The translations under genes and the position numbers were made by a program. 19,520 nt of DNA from JBCBJX01 sp964342855 (lineage in GTDB: Bacteria > Pseudomonadota > Alphaproteobacteria > Caulobacterales > Parvularculaceae): positions 1 to 19,520 of the forward strand of contig CAYFIB010000044.1 in assembly GCA_964342855.1 (NCBI GenBank), written 5' to 3'. The notes beneath the pieces are model-generated. The model had not been told where the DNA came from, made no database searches, and saw nothing but the letters and a program-made list of their open reading frames with translations. This document shows positions 1 through 7,000 of the stretch, one piece after another. The first letter of the stretch is position 1, and each line of letters starts with the position of its first letter.

Positions 1-15
1 GGTGCTGACGATCAT
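1..15 (-). CDS. Start of a leftward gene cut by the window edge
   Basis: An ATG read leftward at 15-13 is followed by Ile-Val-Ser-Thr up to the window edge. A purine-rich stretch (GGGAGAGAG) lies about 4-7 bases upstream and fits a ribosome binding site. The gene lies in the same direction as the HMG-CoA lyase gene, so it could be the next member of that run. Five codons do not allow a product to be named, and the call rests only on start codon plus ribosome binding site. Confidence 0.35.
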
Positions 16-49
16 GTGCTCTCTCCCATTTTTCTTCCGCTCATCCCCG

Positions 50-92
50 CGTCCTTCGAGACGCCGCCTTGCGGCGGCTCCTCAGGATGAAG
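50..92. repeat. Short hairpin repeat of the ccttcgag...ctcaggatga type
   Basis: The segment starts cgtccttcgag, contains a perfect hairpin (gccgcc-ttg-cggcggc type) and ends ctcaggatga. This layout is a common intergenic palindromic repeat in alphaproteobacterial genomes. Only one copy is seen in this window, so repeat status rests on recollection of the family rather than on a second copy here. It lies between the end of the HMG-CoA lyase gene and the next leftward gene. Confidence 0.5.
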
Positions 93-197
93 CCGGGATC
101 TCGGGCTGCATGCGCAGGATATAGGCGTTCGCGCGCGAGGCCCTAGGTCCCCGCCTGCGCGGTGACGAGCGGGGGAGAGTGATGGGATTTAATGGTG

Positions 198-333
198 TTC
201 CCCGCGGCTTGACCGTGGGGCCCATGGTGATCGGTCGACGCGCACGCTGAGCGTGGAAAGCGCCGCGCACTCTCACAACGCCCAGAAACACCGGCCGTTC
301 CGCTCCATGGGTCCCGCGGTCAAGCCGCGGGAA
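198..333. repeat. Pair of 29-30-bp inverted repeats around a 77-bp spacer
   Basis: The left arm (198-227) and right arm (305-333) are reverse complements with about three differences. Both centre on ccgcggcttgacc and its complement. Transcribed, they could fold into a long stem-loop just downstream of the HMG-CoA lyase stop codon at 352. It may act as an attenuator or terminator, or be a palindromic repetitive element of a family different from the cgtcatcccgg repeats. No T-run follows the arms, so a classical intrinsic terminator is not supported. Confidence 0.6.
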
Positions 334-351
334 GTCGGGGAGTGGCGCGAA

Positions 352-1251
352 CTACCCCCGCTTCGCCATCACCGCCGTCGCGACCTTGGAGGCGGGGCGC
401 CGCCCGAGCTGCTCTGAAATCCAGACGCTCGTCTCGATCAGCTTGTCGAAATCGACGCCCGTCTCGATCCCGGAGCCGTGGGCCATATAGACGACGTCGT
501 CGGTCGCGACGTTGCCGGTTGCGCCCGGGGCGTAGGGGCAGCCGCCGAGGCCGGAGACCGAAGCGTCGAAGACGCGCACGCCCGCCTCCATGGCCGCGCG
601 GATGTTGGCGAGGGCCTGGCCGTAGGTGTCGTGGAAGTGGCCCGCGAGGTCTGCGACGGGCACGTCCTGTTTCAGTCGTTCAATAAGTGCGAACACCTCG
701 CCCGCCGTACCGACGCCGATGGTGTCGCCGAGGGAGATCTCATAGCACCCCGCTTCATGGAGATGCTTTGTCACCCGCGCGACGGCTTCCGGGTCGATCC
801 TGCCTTCGAACGGGCAGCCGAGGACGCAGGAGACATAGCCGCGCACGCGCACGCCGTCGGCTTTGGCGGCCTCGATGATCGGCGCGAAACGCTCGAAGCT
901 CTCGGCGATGGAGCAGTTGGTGTTCTTCTGACTGAACGTTTCCGACGCGGCGGCGAAGACGGCGACGGTATCGGCCTTCGCGGCGCGGGCGGCCTCATAG
1001 CCCTTCATGTTGGGCGTGAGCACGGGGTAGGAGACGCCGGGCCTGCGCTCGATCCCCGCCATCACCTCGTCGGAGGCCGCCATCTGCGGCACCCATTTCG
1101 GCGACACGAACGCGCCCGCCTCGATCACATCAAGCCCCGTCGCGCTCAGGCGGTTCACGAGCTCGATCTTCGTCTCCACCGGGACGGTCTGCTTCTCGTT
1201 CTGCAACCCGTCCCGCGGGCCCATCTCGATGATCTGGATGCGGTCGGTCAT
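352..1251 (-). CDS. mvaB: Hydroxymethylglutaryl-CoA lyase
   Basis: This enzyme cleaves HMG-CoA to acetoacetate and acetyl-CoA, the last step of leucine catabolism, in the cytoplasm. The 299 residues match the family's usual length and form a single TIM-barrel domain. Visible catalytic and metal residues are Arg13-Asp14 (GPRDGLQ), His205 and His207 (HFHD), and Cys238 in the signature SVSGLGGCPYAPGATGN. Each sits exactly 28 residues before its counterpart in the human enzyme (R41, D42, H233, H235, C266). The ATG follows a strong GGGAGG ribosome binding site at 6-7 bases. It lies downstream, in the same direction, of the methylcrotonoyl-CoA carboxylase alpha gene whose pathway it completes, but about 900 bases of repeats, a GIY-YIG gene and a barstar-like gene separate the two. 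Confidence 0.96.
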   Translation of the reverse strand: MTDRIQIIEMGPRDGLQNEKQTVPVETKIELVNRLSATGLDVIEAGAFVSPKWVPQMAASDEVMAGIERRPGVSYPVLTPNMKGYEAARAAKADTVAVFAAASETFSQKNTNCSIAESFERFAPIIEAAKADGVRVRGYVSCVLGCPFEGRIDPEAVARVTKHLHEAGCYEISLGDTIGVGTAGEVFALIERLKQDVPVADLAGHFHDTYGQALANIRAAMEAGVRVFDASVSGLGGCPYAPGATGNVATDDVVYMAHGSGIETGVDFDKLIETSVWISEQLGRRPASKVATAVMAKRG

Positions 1252-1265
1252 GAATTCCTCCCAAA

Positions 1266-1369
1266 CGTCATCCCGGAAGCCGCGAAGCGGCTATCCGGGA
1301 CCCAGGGCGTCGGAGCACTGCGCGCGCGACTCTGGGTCCCGGCTCTCGCTGCGCTCGGCCGGGATGACG
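1266..1369. repeat. Palindromic repeat, copy 1 (cgtcatcccgg family)
   Basis: The element is about 104 bp. It starts cgtcatccc and ends gggatgacg, so its tips are perfect inverted repeats. Inside are two hairpins: agccgc-gaa-gcggct on the left and a ctcgctgcgctcgg hairpin on the right, separated by complementary gacccag and ctgggtc blocks. Copy 2 at 1689-1792 is close to identical and in the same orientation; copy 3 at 7267-7410 is inverted. It begins 14 bases upstream of the mvaB start codon, so it forms most of the mvaB leader. Confidence 0.9.
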
Positions 1370-1381
1370 TTGAGAGGGCGC

Positions 1382-1672
1382 TCAGCAATTCAGAGTCTCG
1401 TACAGGTCTTGCCACTGCGGATTGTCTTTCTCGATCAGCTCGATTTTCCACGCGCGCCGCCATTTCTTTATCCGCTTCTCAAAGGCGATCGCCTCATCGA
1501 TCTTCTCAAAGCGCTCGGCGAACACCAAATCGTGCACGTTGTATTTCGCCGTGAATCCGGGCGTCAGATTTTGTTTGTGCTCCCAAACGCGACGCCCGAG
1601 ATCGCTGGTGACGCCGACATAGAGCGTCCCGTTCCTTCTGGACGCCAGAATATAAACCCAGCCCCCTTTCAC
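1382..1672 (-). CDS. Small GIY-YIG domain protein (predicted endonuclease)
   Basis: This 96-residue protein is one complete GIY-YIG nuclease fold of the small stand-alone type (YhbQ/UPF0213-like). Visible catalytic elements are Tyr7 in the VYI strand, Tyr18-Val-Gly20 as the YIG strand, Arg27-Arg28 on the first helix, His32, Glu65 (metal-ligand position) and Asn84-Pro85. All expected nuclease residues appear present, so activity is plausible; its substrate is unknown. The start is GTG at 1672 with only a weak GAGCGAG upstream. It is bracketed by copies 1 and 2 of the palindromic repeat, 12 and 16 bases away, in one direct orientation. Stand-alone GIY-YIG genes next to such repeats are frequent in alphaproteobacteria as I recall, so nuclease and repeats may be a travelling unit. 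Confidence 0.88.
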   Translation of the reverse strand: MKGGWVYILASRRNGTLYVGVTSDLGRRVWEHKQNLTPGFTAKYNVHDLVFAERFEKIDEAIAFEKRIKKWRRAWKIELIEKDNPQWQDLYETLNC

Positions 1673-1688
1673 GATACTCGCTCAACCC

Positions 1689-1792
1689 GCCATCCCGGAA
1701 GCCGCAAAGCGGCTATCCGGGACCCAGGGTATCGGAGCGCGGCGCTCGCGACCCTGGGTCCCGGGTCTCGCTGCGCTCGCCCGGGATGACGT
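1689..1792. repeat. Palindromic repeat, copy 2
   Basis: The copy begins cgccatcccgg (one base away from the cgtcatcccgg tip) and ends gggatgacg. Its left half differs from copy 1 by single bases, for example gccgcaaagcggc in place of gccgcgaagcggc; the central part is more diverged. It has the same orientation as copy 1 and lies between the barstar-like gene and the GIY-YIG gene. The hairpins probably affect read-through or stability of the leftward message. Confidence 0.9.
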
Positions 1793-1825
1793 ACAGGGAG
1801 TTATTAACACGACCAACTATCTGAT

Positions 1826-2149
1826 TTAGTCCGAGGTGGATGAGTCCTCGAACACGAATAGCAAAGTCTTTTGATGTGAATCCGTCGCTCCACGGATAAT
1901 TTCTCCATAATTGGTAGCCTTCGCCAATGGGTTCGTTGACCACTCCTGATGCGAAACAACGATCACGCTTTCCATTAGCCAACTGAGATCATTCAGGCAT
2001 TCATCCAGCGAATCCCAGTTGTTCGATGCGTATTCTGGAAACTCGAGCTCCTGCCGAAGAAGCTGAATAAGTTGGTCTTTCGTTTGGATGTCACCACCCA
2101 CCTCGACAACTCGAACGTCGTCATCGGGTCTGGCGATGAAGCGGATCAC
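1826..2149 (-). CDS. Barstar-like protein (predicted ribonuclease inhibitor)
   Basis: Barstar proteins bind and block secreted RNases of the barnase type in the cytoplasm. The 107-residue product carries the family's core: PEYASNNWDSLDECL (38-52) aligns without gaps to PEYYGENLDALWDCL of Bacillus barstar. Asp46 matches barstar Asp35, which plugs the barnase active site; Glu50 stands at the Asp39 position and Cys51 at Cys40. Start is GTG at 2149, overlapping the mccA stop as GTGA, with GAGGGG just upstream, so translation is probably coupled. No barnase-like gene is visible in the window. Codon and base use is clearly more AT-rich than in mccA or mvaB, which suggests recent acquisition. It may be an orphan immunity gene or inhibit a host RNase. 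Confidence 0.85.
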   Translation of the reverse strand: MIRFIARPDDDVRVVEVGGDIQTKDQLIQLLRQELEFPEYASNNWDSLDECLNDLSWLMESVIVVSHQEWSTNPLAKATNYGEIIRGATDSHQKTLLFVFEDSSTSD

Positions 2150-4149
2150 GCCCCCTCAAACTCCACCAACAGATCCCCGTCCTTCACCTGATCGCCCGGC
2201 GCGAAGCGGAACGCCTTCACCACGCCGTCGGCGGGGGCTTTGACGGCGTGCTCCATTTTCATGGCCTCCATGACCATGAGGGTCGCGCCCGCGGCGACTT
2301 TGGCGCCCGGCTCGACGGCGAGGCCGGTGACGACGCCCGGCATGGCGGCGGTGAGCGATCCGCCCGCGGCGTGGTTGTCGGCGGCGCCGGAAAGCGGGTC
2401 GGAGAGGGCGACGTCCCAGCATTCGGCGTCGATGAAGACGCGCAGCGCCTCGCCATGGGGCGCGACGTCCGCGATGGTCTCCAGCCCGTCGACGATGATC
2501 CGCAGGCGGCTCCCGTCATCGGCGCCGGAGAACGTGAACTCCTCCGTGGTCAGCTCGACCTCGCCCGTGCGCCGCTCGGCGGCGGCGGTTCCGCGCTCCA
2601 GCCGCACGGCGAATCCGTCCGCCGTTTCGGTGAGGACGGCGAGGGCGGGGGCGTCGTCGAGGGCGAGCCAGTACAGCTCCTCGGACGGCGCGTTGAGGCG
2701 GAAACCGGAGAGAGACTCCCACGGCTCCTGCGCGTCGCCCTCGGCGCGCAAGGCCAGAAGCGCCGCGGCGAGGGCGGCGTGGGGGAGCGGCTTCACTTCG
2801 AAGAGCGCGTCGCGGTTCTCCTCGATGAAGCGGGTGGAGACGTCGCCTTTGGCGAAGTCCTCCGCCGCGCACAGACGGTCGAGAACGCGGGCGTTGGTCT
2901 CGAGGCCGGTCACCCGCGTTTCGGCGAGGGCGGAGCGCATGCGGCCGAGGGCGGCGGCGCGCGTCGGCCCGGCGGCGATGATCTTCGCGATCATCGGGTC
3001 GTAATAGGGGGTGATCTCGCGTCCTTCGACGACGCCTGAATCCACGCGCGCCGTCGCTTCGGGCAGGGCAAGGGTCGTCAGCGTGCCGATGGACGGCGCG
3101 AAGTCGCGATCGGGGTCCTCGGCGTAAAGACGGCTTTCAAACGCCCAGCCGGTGCAGGAAATCTCGTCCTGTTTCAGGGGCAAGGACTCGCCCGCGGCGA
3201 CGCGCAGCTGCCATTCGACAAGGTCGAGGCCGGTGACGCATTCGGTCACCGGGTGCTCCACCTGCAGGCGCGTGTTCATCTCCATGAAATAGACGCCGCC
3301 GTCGCCGTCATAGAGGAACTCGACCGTGCCGGCGCCGACATAATCGACCGCTTTCGCAGCCTCGACGCCCGCCGCGTGCAGCTTGCGGCGCACGTCATCG
3401 GGCAGGTTCGGGGCGGGCGCCTCCTCGATGACCTTCTGGTGCCGTCTTTGAACGGAACAATCGCGCTCATAGAGGTGGACGACGTTGCCGTGCGTATCGC
3501 CGAAAACCTGCACTTCCAGGTGGCGGGGGCGTCCGAGATATTTCTCGACGAGGAAGCGGTCGTCGCCGAAGGCCGATTTCGCCTCCCGTTGCGCCGAAGC
3601 GAGGGCGTCCGGCAGGTCCGCAGCGCGCTCGACGAGGCGCATGCCCTTGCCGCCGCCGCCGGCGGTCGCTTTCAGGAGAACCGGATAGCCGATGCGCTCG
3701 GCCTCGGCGAGAAATCTGCCAACGGATTGATCGTCGCCCTGATAGCCGGTGAGGGTCGGCACGCCCGCCCGCTCCATCAGGTCCTTTGCGGCGGATTTCG
3801 ACCCCATGGCGCGGATCGTTTCCGGCTTCGGGCCGACGAAGGCGATCCTCGCCGCGGCGCAGGCCTCGGCGAATTCGGCGTTCTCGGAAAGAAAGCCGTA
3901 GCCCGGGTGGATGGCGTCGGCGCCCGTCTTCTTCGCGGCCTCGAGGATGAGGTCCGCGCGCAGATAGCTTTCCGCGGCGGGCGGCGGGCCGAGGCGGACG
4001 GCGACGTCCGCGGCGCGAACATGCGGCGCGCTGGCGTCGGCGTCGGAATAGACGGCGACGACGCGCAGTCCCATGGCTTTTGCGGTGCGCGCGATGCGAA
4101 CGGCGATCTCGCCCCGATTGGCGATCAACAGCGTACGGAGCATGCTCAT
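2146..4149 (-). CDS. mccA: Methylcrotonoyl-CoA carboxylase, biotin carboxylase/carrier (alpha) subunit
   Basis: The alpha subunit carboxylates its own biotin using ATP and bicarbonate; the beta subunit then passes CO2 to 3-methylcrotonyl-CoA in leucine breakdown. The 667 residues show the biotin carboxylase N-terminal domain (LLIANRGEIAVRIART, about 1-115), ATP-grasp domain with the glycine-rich loop KATAGGGGKGMR (about 160-175), the MNTRLQVEHPVTE catalytic stretch, a linker region, and a biotinyl domain with EAMKMEH; the biotinylated Lys is about residue 631. Propionyl- and acetyl-CoA carboxylase alpha subunits share this build. MCC is preferred because HMG-CoA lyase lies downstream. The beta subunit is not in the window. 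The start ATG overlaps the upstream gene's stop as ATGA. Confidence 0.9.
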   Translation of the reverse strand: MSMLRTLLIANRGEIAVRIARTAKAMGLRVVAVYSDADASAPHVRAADVAVRLGPPPAAESYLRADLILEAAKKTGADAIHPGYGFLSENAEFAEACAAARIAFVGPKPETIRAMGSKSAAKDLMERAGVPTLTGYQGDDQSVGRFLAEAERIGYPVLLKATAGGGGKGMRLVERAADLPDALASAQREAKSAFGDDRFLVEKYLGRPRHLEVQVFGDTHGNVVHLYERDCSVQRRHQKVIEEAPAPNLPDDVRRKLHAAGVEAAKAVDYVGAGTVEFLYDGDGGVYFMEMNTRLQVEHPVTECVTGLDLVEWQLRVAAGESLPLKQDEISCTGWAFESRLYAEDPDRDFAPSIGTLTTLALPEATARVDSGVVEGREITPYYDPMIAKIIAAGPTRAAALGRMRSALAETRVTGLETNARVLDRLCAAEDFAKGDVSTRFIEENRDALFEVKPLPHAALAAALLALRAEGDAQEPWESLSGFRLNAPSEELYWLALDDAPALAVLTETADGFAVRLERGTAAAERRTGEVELTTEEFTFSGADDGSRLRIIVDGLETIADVAPHGEALRVFIDAECWDVALSDPLSGAADNHAAGGSLTAAMPGVVTGLAVEPGAKVAAGATLMVMEAMKMEHAVKAPADGVVKAFRFAPGDQVKDGDLLVEFEGA

Positions 4150-4490
4150 TCGGCGGCGCAGACCGAAAGCCCGCCCGCGGCGAGCTTCACCGCCGGGATG
4201 TCGAGGAGGTGCGGCGCGGCCGCGACGGCGGCGGCGAGGAGGATCGGCGGAAACACCGCGCGCCAGATCGCCTCGCCCTTGCCGGCGATGACCGAGATGA
4301 GGGCGAAGAGCCCGCCCAGCCCGACGAAGACCATCGCCCCCGCGAGCGCGACGAAATACCAGCCCGACGGCTCGCCGCGCGGGCAGACCGCGTCGATGGC
4401 GTAATAGCCGTAGGTCGCGACGGCGCCGCCGATGGCGACGCCGATAAGCGCCGGAAGAATGAGGAAGAGGCGTTTGATCAGGCCGAACAT
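4146..4490 (-). CDS. Small membrane protein of unknown function
   Basis: I do not recognise this 114-residue protein. It shows three hydrophobic segments: about residues 8-30 (LILPALIGVAIGGAVATYGYY), about 46-70 (FVALAGAMVFVGLGGLFALI), and about 80-95 (PPILLAAAVAAAPHLL), so it is probably an inner-membrane protein. The frame is open 29 codons further upstream into the end of the reductase gene, but the ATG at 4490 has GGAG eight bases ahead and begins directly with a membrane-type sequence, so it is preferred. Its stop overlaps the mccA start (ATGA), implying co-translation with the carboxylase. A role in that pathway is not shown. Confidence 0.75.
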   Translation of the reverse strand: MFGLIKRLFLILPALIGVAIGGAVATYGYYAIDAVCPRGEPSGWYFVALAGAMVFVGLGGLFALISVIAGKGEAIWRAVFPPILLAAAVAAAPHLLDIPAVKLAAGGLSVCAAE

Positions 4491-4530
4491 GCCGCGGTCT
4501 CCGGTTGCCGGAGGCCGCGGCGCAAGTCCG

Positions 4531-5652
4531 TTACGCGGCCCCGTCGAGGAACGGATAATCGGTATAGCCGCGCTCATCCCCGCCGTAAAAGGTGGACTGG
4601 TCCGCCTCGGTGAGCGCGGCGTTCGTCGCGAAGCGCGCGGGTAGGTCCGGATTGGAGATGAACGGTTTGCCGAAGGTGACGGCGTCGGTGCGGCCGGTCG
4701 CGATCACGTCGGCGGCGCGGCGGGCGTCGAAGCCGCTGTTGGCGATGTAGACGCCTTTGTAGAGCGGCCGCAGCCGGTCGATGATCGCGAGATCCTCCGC
4801 CGGGGCCCCGCCGCTTTCGTCGCCTTCGACCACGTGAAGATAGGCGAGATCGAAGCGGTTGAGGCCCTCATAGACGACGCCATAGGTCGCTTCCGGGTCC
4901 GTATCGCCCATGTCGTTGAACGCGCCCGTCGGCGAGAGGCGCACGCCGACGCGGCCGGCGCCGACTTCATTCGTGACCGCTTCCAGAACCTCGAACAGGA
5001 AGCGCGCACGGTTCTCGGGCGCGCCGCCGTAGATGTCGTCGCGTTGATTGGATCGATCGACAAGAAACTGATTGAGGAGGTAGCCGTTGGCGGCGTGCAC
5101 TTCGACGAGATCAAAGCCCGCCTCCATCGCCCGGCGGGCGGCGACGACGTAGTCCCTGACGAGTGCTTTTATTTCCTCCGCCTTCAGCGCGCGCGGCTCT
5201 GAGACGTCGACGAACCCGTCCCCTGTCACGGTCTGGGCGTTCGCGCGGATGGCTGTGGGCGCTACAGGCTGCGCCCCGTCCGGCAGCAGCGAGGAATGGG
5301 AGATCCGCCCGACATGCCAGAGCTGGAGTGCGATTTTTCCGCCCTCGGCGTGAACGGCGTCGGTGATCTTTTTCCAAGCGGCGACGTGACCGTCTTCATG
5401 GATGCCCGGCGTGTTGATGTAGCCTTTGCCCATGGGCGAGATCTGCGTCGCCTCGGTGATGATGAGGCCGGCCGATGCGCGCTGACGGTAATATTCGACC
5501 GCGATTTCGGACGGCGTTCCGTCCGGGTGCGCCCGGTTTCGAGTGAGCGGCGCCATGAAGACGCGGTTAGCGACTTCGACATCGCCGAGTTTCAGCGGCT
5601 CGAACAGGGGGCTTAAGGATGGATCCTTCGGAGCCGGGACGGTGATCGCCAT
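4531..5652 (-). CDS. Old Yellow Enzyme family alkene reductase (FMN-dependent)
   Basis: These enzymes use NAD(P)H and FMN to reduce activated C=C bonds such as enals, enones, maleimides and nitro compounds in the cytoplasm. The 373 residues match the NemA/xenobiotic reductase length. Visible features are the N-terminal strand LGDVEVANRVFMAPLTRNR with Thr37 near the flavin, HGR-type segment WHVGRISH, the substrate-anion pair His186-x-x-Asn189 (VHAANGYLLNQF) with Tyr191 as proton donor, and YGGAPENRARF. The ATG at 5652 follows AGGAGAG at a good distance. It is the second gene of the leftward run, after the lipoprotein gene (93-base gap) and 40 bases before the small membrane protein. The natural substrate cannot be told from sequence. 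Confidence 0.93.
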   Translation of the reverse strand: MAITVPAPKDPSLSPLFEPLKLGDVEVANRVFMAPLTRNRAHPDGTPSEIAVEYYRQRASAGLIITEATQISPMGKGYINTPGIHEDGHVAAWKKITDAVHAEGGKIALQLWHVGRISHSSLLPDGAQPVAPTAIRANAQTVTGDGFVDVSEPRALKAEEIKALVRDYVVAARRAMEAGFDLVEVHAANGYLLNQFLVDRSNQRDDIYGGAPENRARFLFEVLEAVTNEVGAGRVGVRLSPTGAFNDMGDTDPEATYGVVYEGLNRFDLAYLHVVEGDESGGAPAEDLAIIDRLRPLYKGVYIANSGFDARRAADVIATGRTDAVTFGKPFISNPDLPARFATNAALTEADQSTFYGGDERGYTDYPFLDGAA

Positions 5653-5745
5653 CGGTCTCTCCTTTCCGGGGGTTGGTCCCGGCGGAGATGGTCGCTGCAG
5701 CGGCGCATGAAAGCCCGGCGGCGATCACCGTGGCGTGTGGGCATT

Positions 5746-6249
5746 TCAGCGCGCCGCGTCGAGGTCGGCGCAGCGGGTCTTTTCCTGGGTCCAGGCGCTG
5801 GAGCCGATTTTCCAGGCGCCTTCGACCTTCTGCAGGATGAAGACATCGACGCCGCAATGGAGCCGTTCGCCGTCGCGCAGGAATTCATAGGGCGCCCAGG
5901 CGACCGCCATGTTCCCGCGAACAAGAACGGTCGTCGCCCAGATCGGCTCGGATTCCTCGCGGGTCTGCGGGCCGTCCTGAAAGGCGGCGAGGCGGTCATA
6001 ATCGAGCGAGACGAAGCGCCAGTCGCCTTCGGGCGTCTCCAGTTGAACCGTGGCGTTGGAGCCCTCCAGCAGCAGTTCGCGCCAGGTCTCCCGGTCGTGG
6101 GTCATGATCGCGGCGAGGAAGCGTTCGACCGTGGCGACGACCTCGGCCTCCGCGTCCGGGCGCGCCTCCGCGCCAGCAGGGCGCGTCGGCGCGGTGCTCG
6201 CGCAGGCGGCGAGGGAGAGGGCGGCGAGAGCAAGTGCGAGGCGGATCAT
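5746..6249 (-). CDS. Lipoprotein with NTF2/SnoaL-like domain
   Basis: The 167-residue protein begins with a lipoprotein signal peptide, LALAALSLAAC, with Cys16 as the lipidated residue and Ala-Ser behind it, which predicts outer-membrane sorting. Residues about 33-160 have the helix-then-curved-sheet pattern of NTF2-like/SnoaL-like proteins (EVVATVERFLAAIMTHD at the start, GAWKIGSSAW near the end). Such domains bind small ligands or act as non-catalytic modules; no catalytic residues can be claimed. The ATG follows AAAGGAG at eight bases. It is first in the leftward run, so its promoter should lie in 6250-6631. Confidence 0.8.
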   Translation of the reverse strand: MIRLALALAALSLAACASTAPTRPAGAEARPDAEAEVVATVERFLAAIMTHDRETWRELLLEGSNATVQLETPEGDWRFVSLDYDRLAAFQDGPQTREESEPIWATTVLVRGNMAVAWAPYEFLRDGERLHCGVDVFILQKVEGAWKIGSSAWTQEKTRCADLDAAR

Positions 6250-6631
6250 GGCGGCGTCTCCTTTGGGGCGACGATACCTTAATCGCCCGCGGCTGCGAAG
6301 GCGGCGGTCTCAAGCCTGCCCGTTTGAGGCCGCTTGCGTCGCGTTCCGTCGCCCTCGGTAGCGGGGCGAGGTCGCTCAGCATGGGCGGCGGAACAATTGT
6401 CGCTACGCAACGAACGTGAGCGTGTTCGGCACGTCCTCGTAGAAAGTCCAGTTGGACGCATCAGATGCGGATTGACGCAGCGGCCCGGGACGACAACCCT
6501 GAACCGTTTTGACCTGACGGTCGTTGAAGGTGAGCGGGCGGAAAGATCACCGCACGGGCGGAACGTTTCGCCGCTCCCGTCTTGATGCCGCCACCCGGCC
6601 CGGCGATGCTGGCGCCGGGAGGCGTTGAGCC
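6250..6631. other. Divergent intergenic region of about 380 bases
   Basis: This region separates the leftward lipoprotein gene from the rightward DUF4112 gene and should hold both promoters; I cannot pick convincing -35/-10 boxes. Small palindromes cluster at 6446-6480 (gtccagttggac, gcatcagatgc). A leftward frame from 6549 to the stop at 6403 reads like a protein end (NWTFYEDVPNTLTFVA) but has no start codon apart from one GTG near its end. No intact gene is supported. Confidence 0.5.
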
Positions 6632-7000
6632 ATGGCTGAACTGACTGACGCGAAACGGGCGCGCGCCGCGCGTGCGCTGGCTGAAGTGGAAGACCTCGCG
6701 GACCTTCTCGACACGCGGTTCTCCATTCTCGGGATCCGCTTCGGCGTCGACAGCCTGATCGGGCTGATCCCGGGGATCGGCGATGCAGCGGCGCTCATTC
6801 TGTCGCTTTATGTCGTCGCGCTCGCCGTCCGCGCGGGGGCGAGCGGCGGGCTTGTCTTCATCATGCTGATCAACATCACGCTCGATGCGGTGCTCGGTCT
6901 GGTGCCGGGCCTCGGCGACGTGGTCGACATTTTCTACCGCGCCAACGCCCGCAACGCGAAGATGCTGCGCGCCGAACTGGAGCGTAGGGCGCGCGCATGA
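6632..7000 (+). CDS. DUF4112 family membrane protein
   Basis: The 122 residues match the DUF4112 family in length and pattern. A basic N-terminal helix (about 1-30) is followed by RFSILGIRFGVDSLIGLIPGIGDAAALILSLYVVALA and LINITLDAVLGLVPGLGDVVDIFYRANARN. The two PGxGD motifs (LIPGIGD and LVPGLGD), each within a hydrophobic stretch, are the family hallmark and suggest a hairpin-like membrane protein. Function is unknown. The ATG follows GGGAGG at nine bases. Its stop overlaps the next start as ATGA, so both are translated together. Confidence 0.88.
   Translation: MAELTDAKRARAARALAEVEDLADLLDTRFSILGIRFGVDSLIGLIPGIGDAAALILSLYVVALAVRAGASGGLVFIMLINITLDAVLGLVPGLGDVVDIFYRANARNAKMLRAELERRARA

Noticed and set aside
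478..1554. Long rightward open frame over mvaB and the repeats
   Set aside because: It is the complement of the clear HMG-CoA lyase gene, runs through a repeat into the GIY-YIG gene, and has no recognisable protein pattern.
1266..1792. Insertion sequence made of two terminal repeats with the GIY-YIG gene as transposase
   Set aside because: The copies are direct, each is itself palindromic, a solitary copy exists at 7267, no target duplication is evident, and GIY-YIG is not a known transposase. Reported as a repeat/nuclease unit instead.
2248..3039. Rightward open frames opposite mccA
   Set aside because: They are antisense shadows of the biotin carboxylase gene.
2146..4149. Propionyl-CoA or acetyl-CoA carboxylase alpha subunit
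   Set aside because: Not excluded by sequence alone, but the HMG-CoA lyase gene downstream makes the methylcrotonoyl enzyme the better call.
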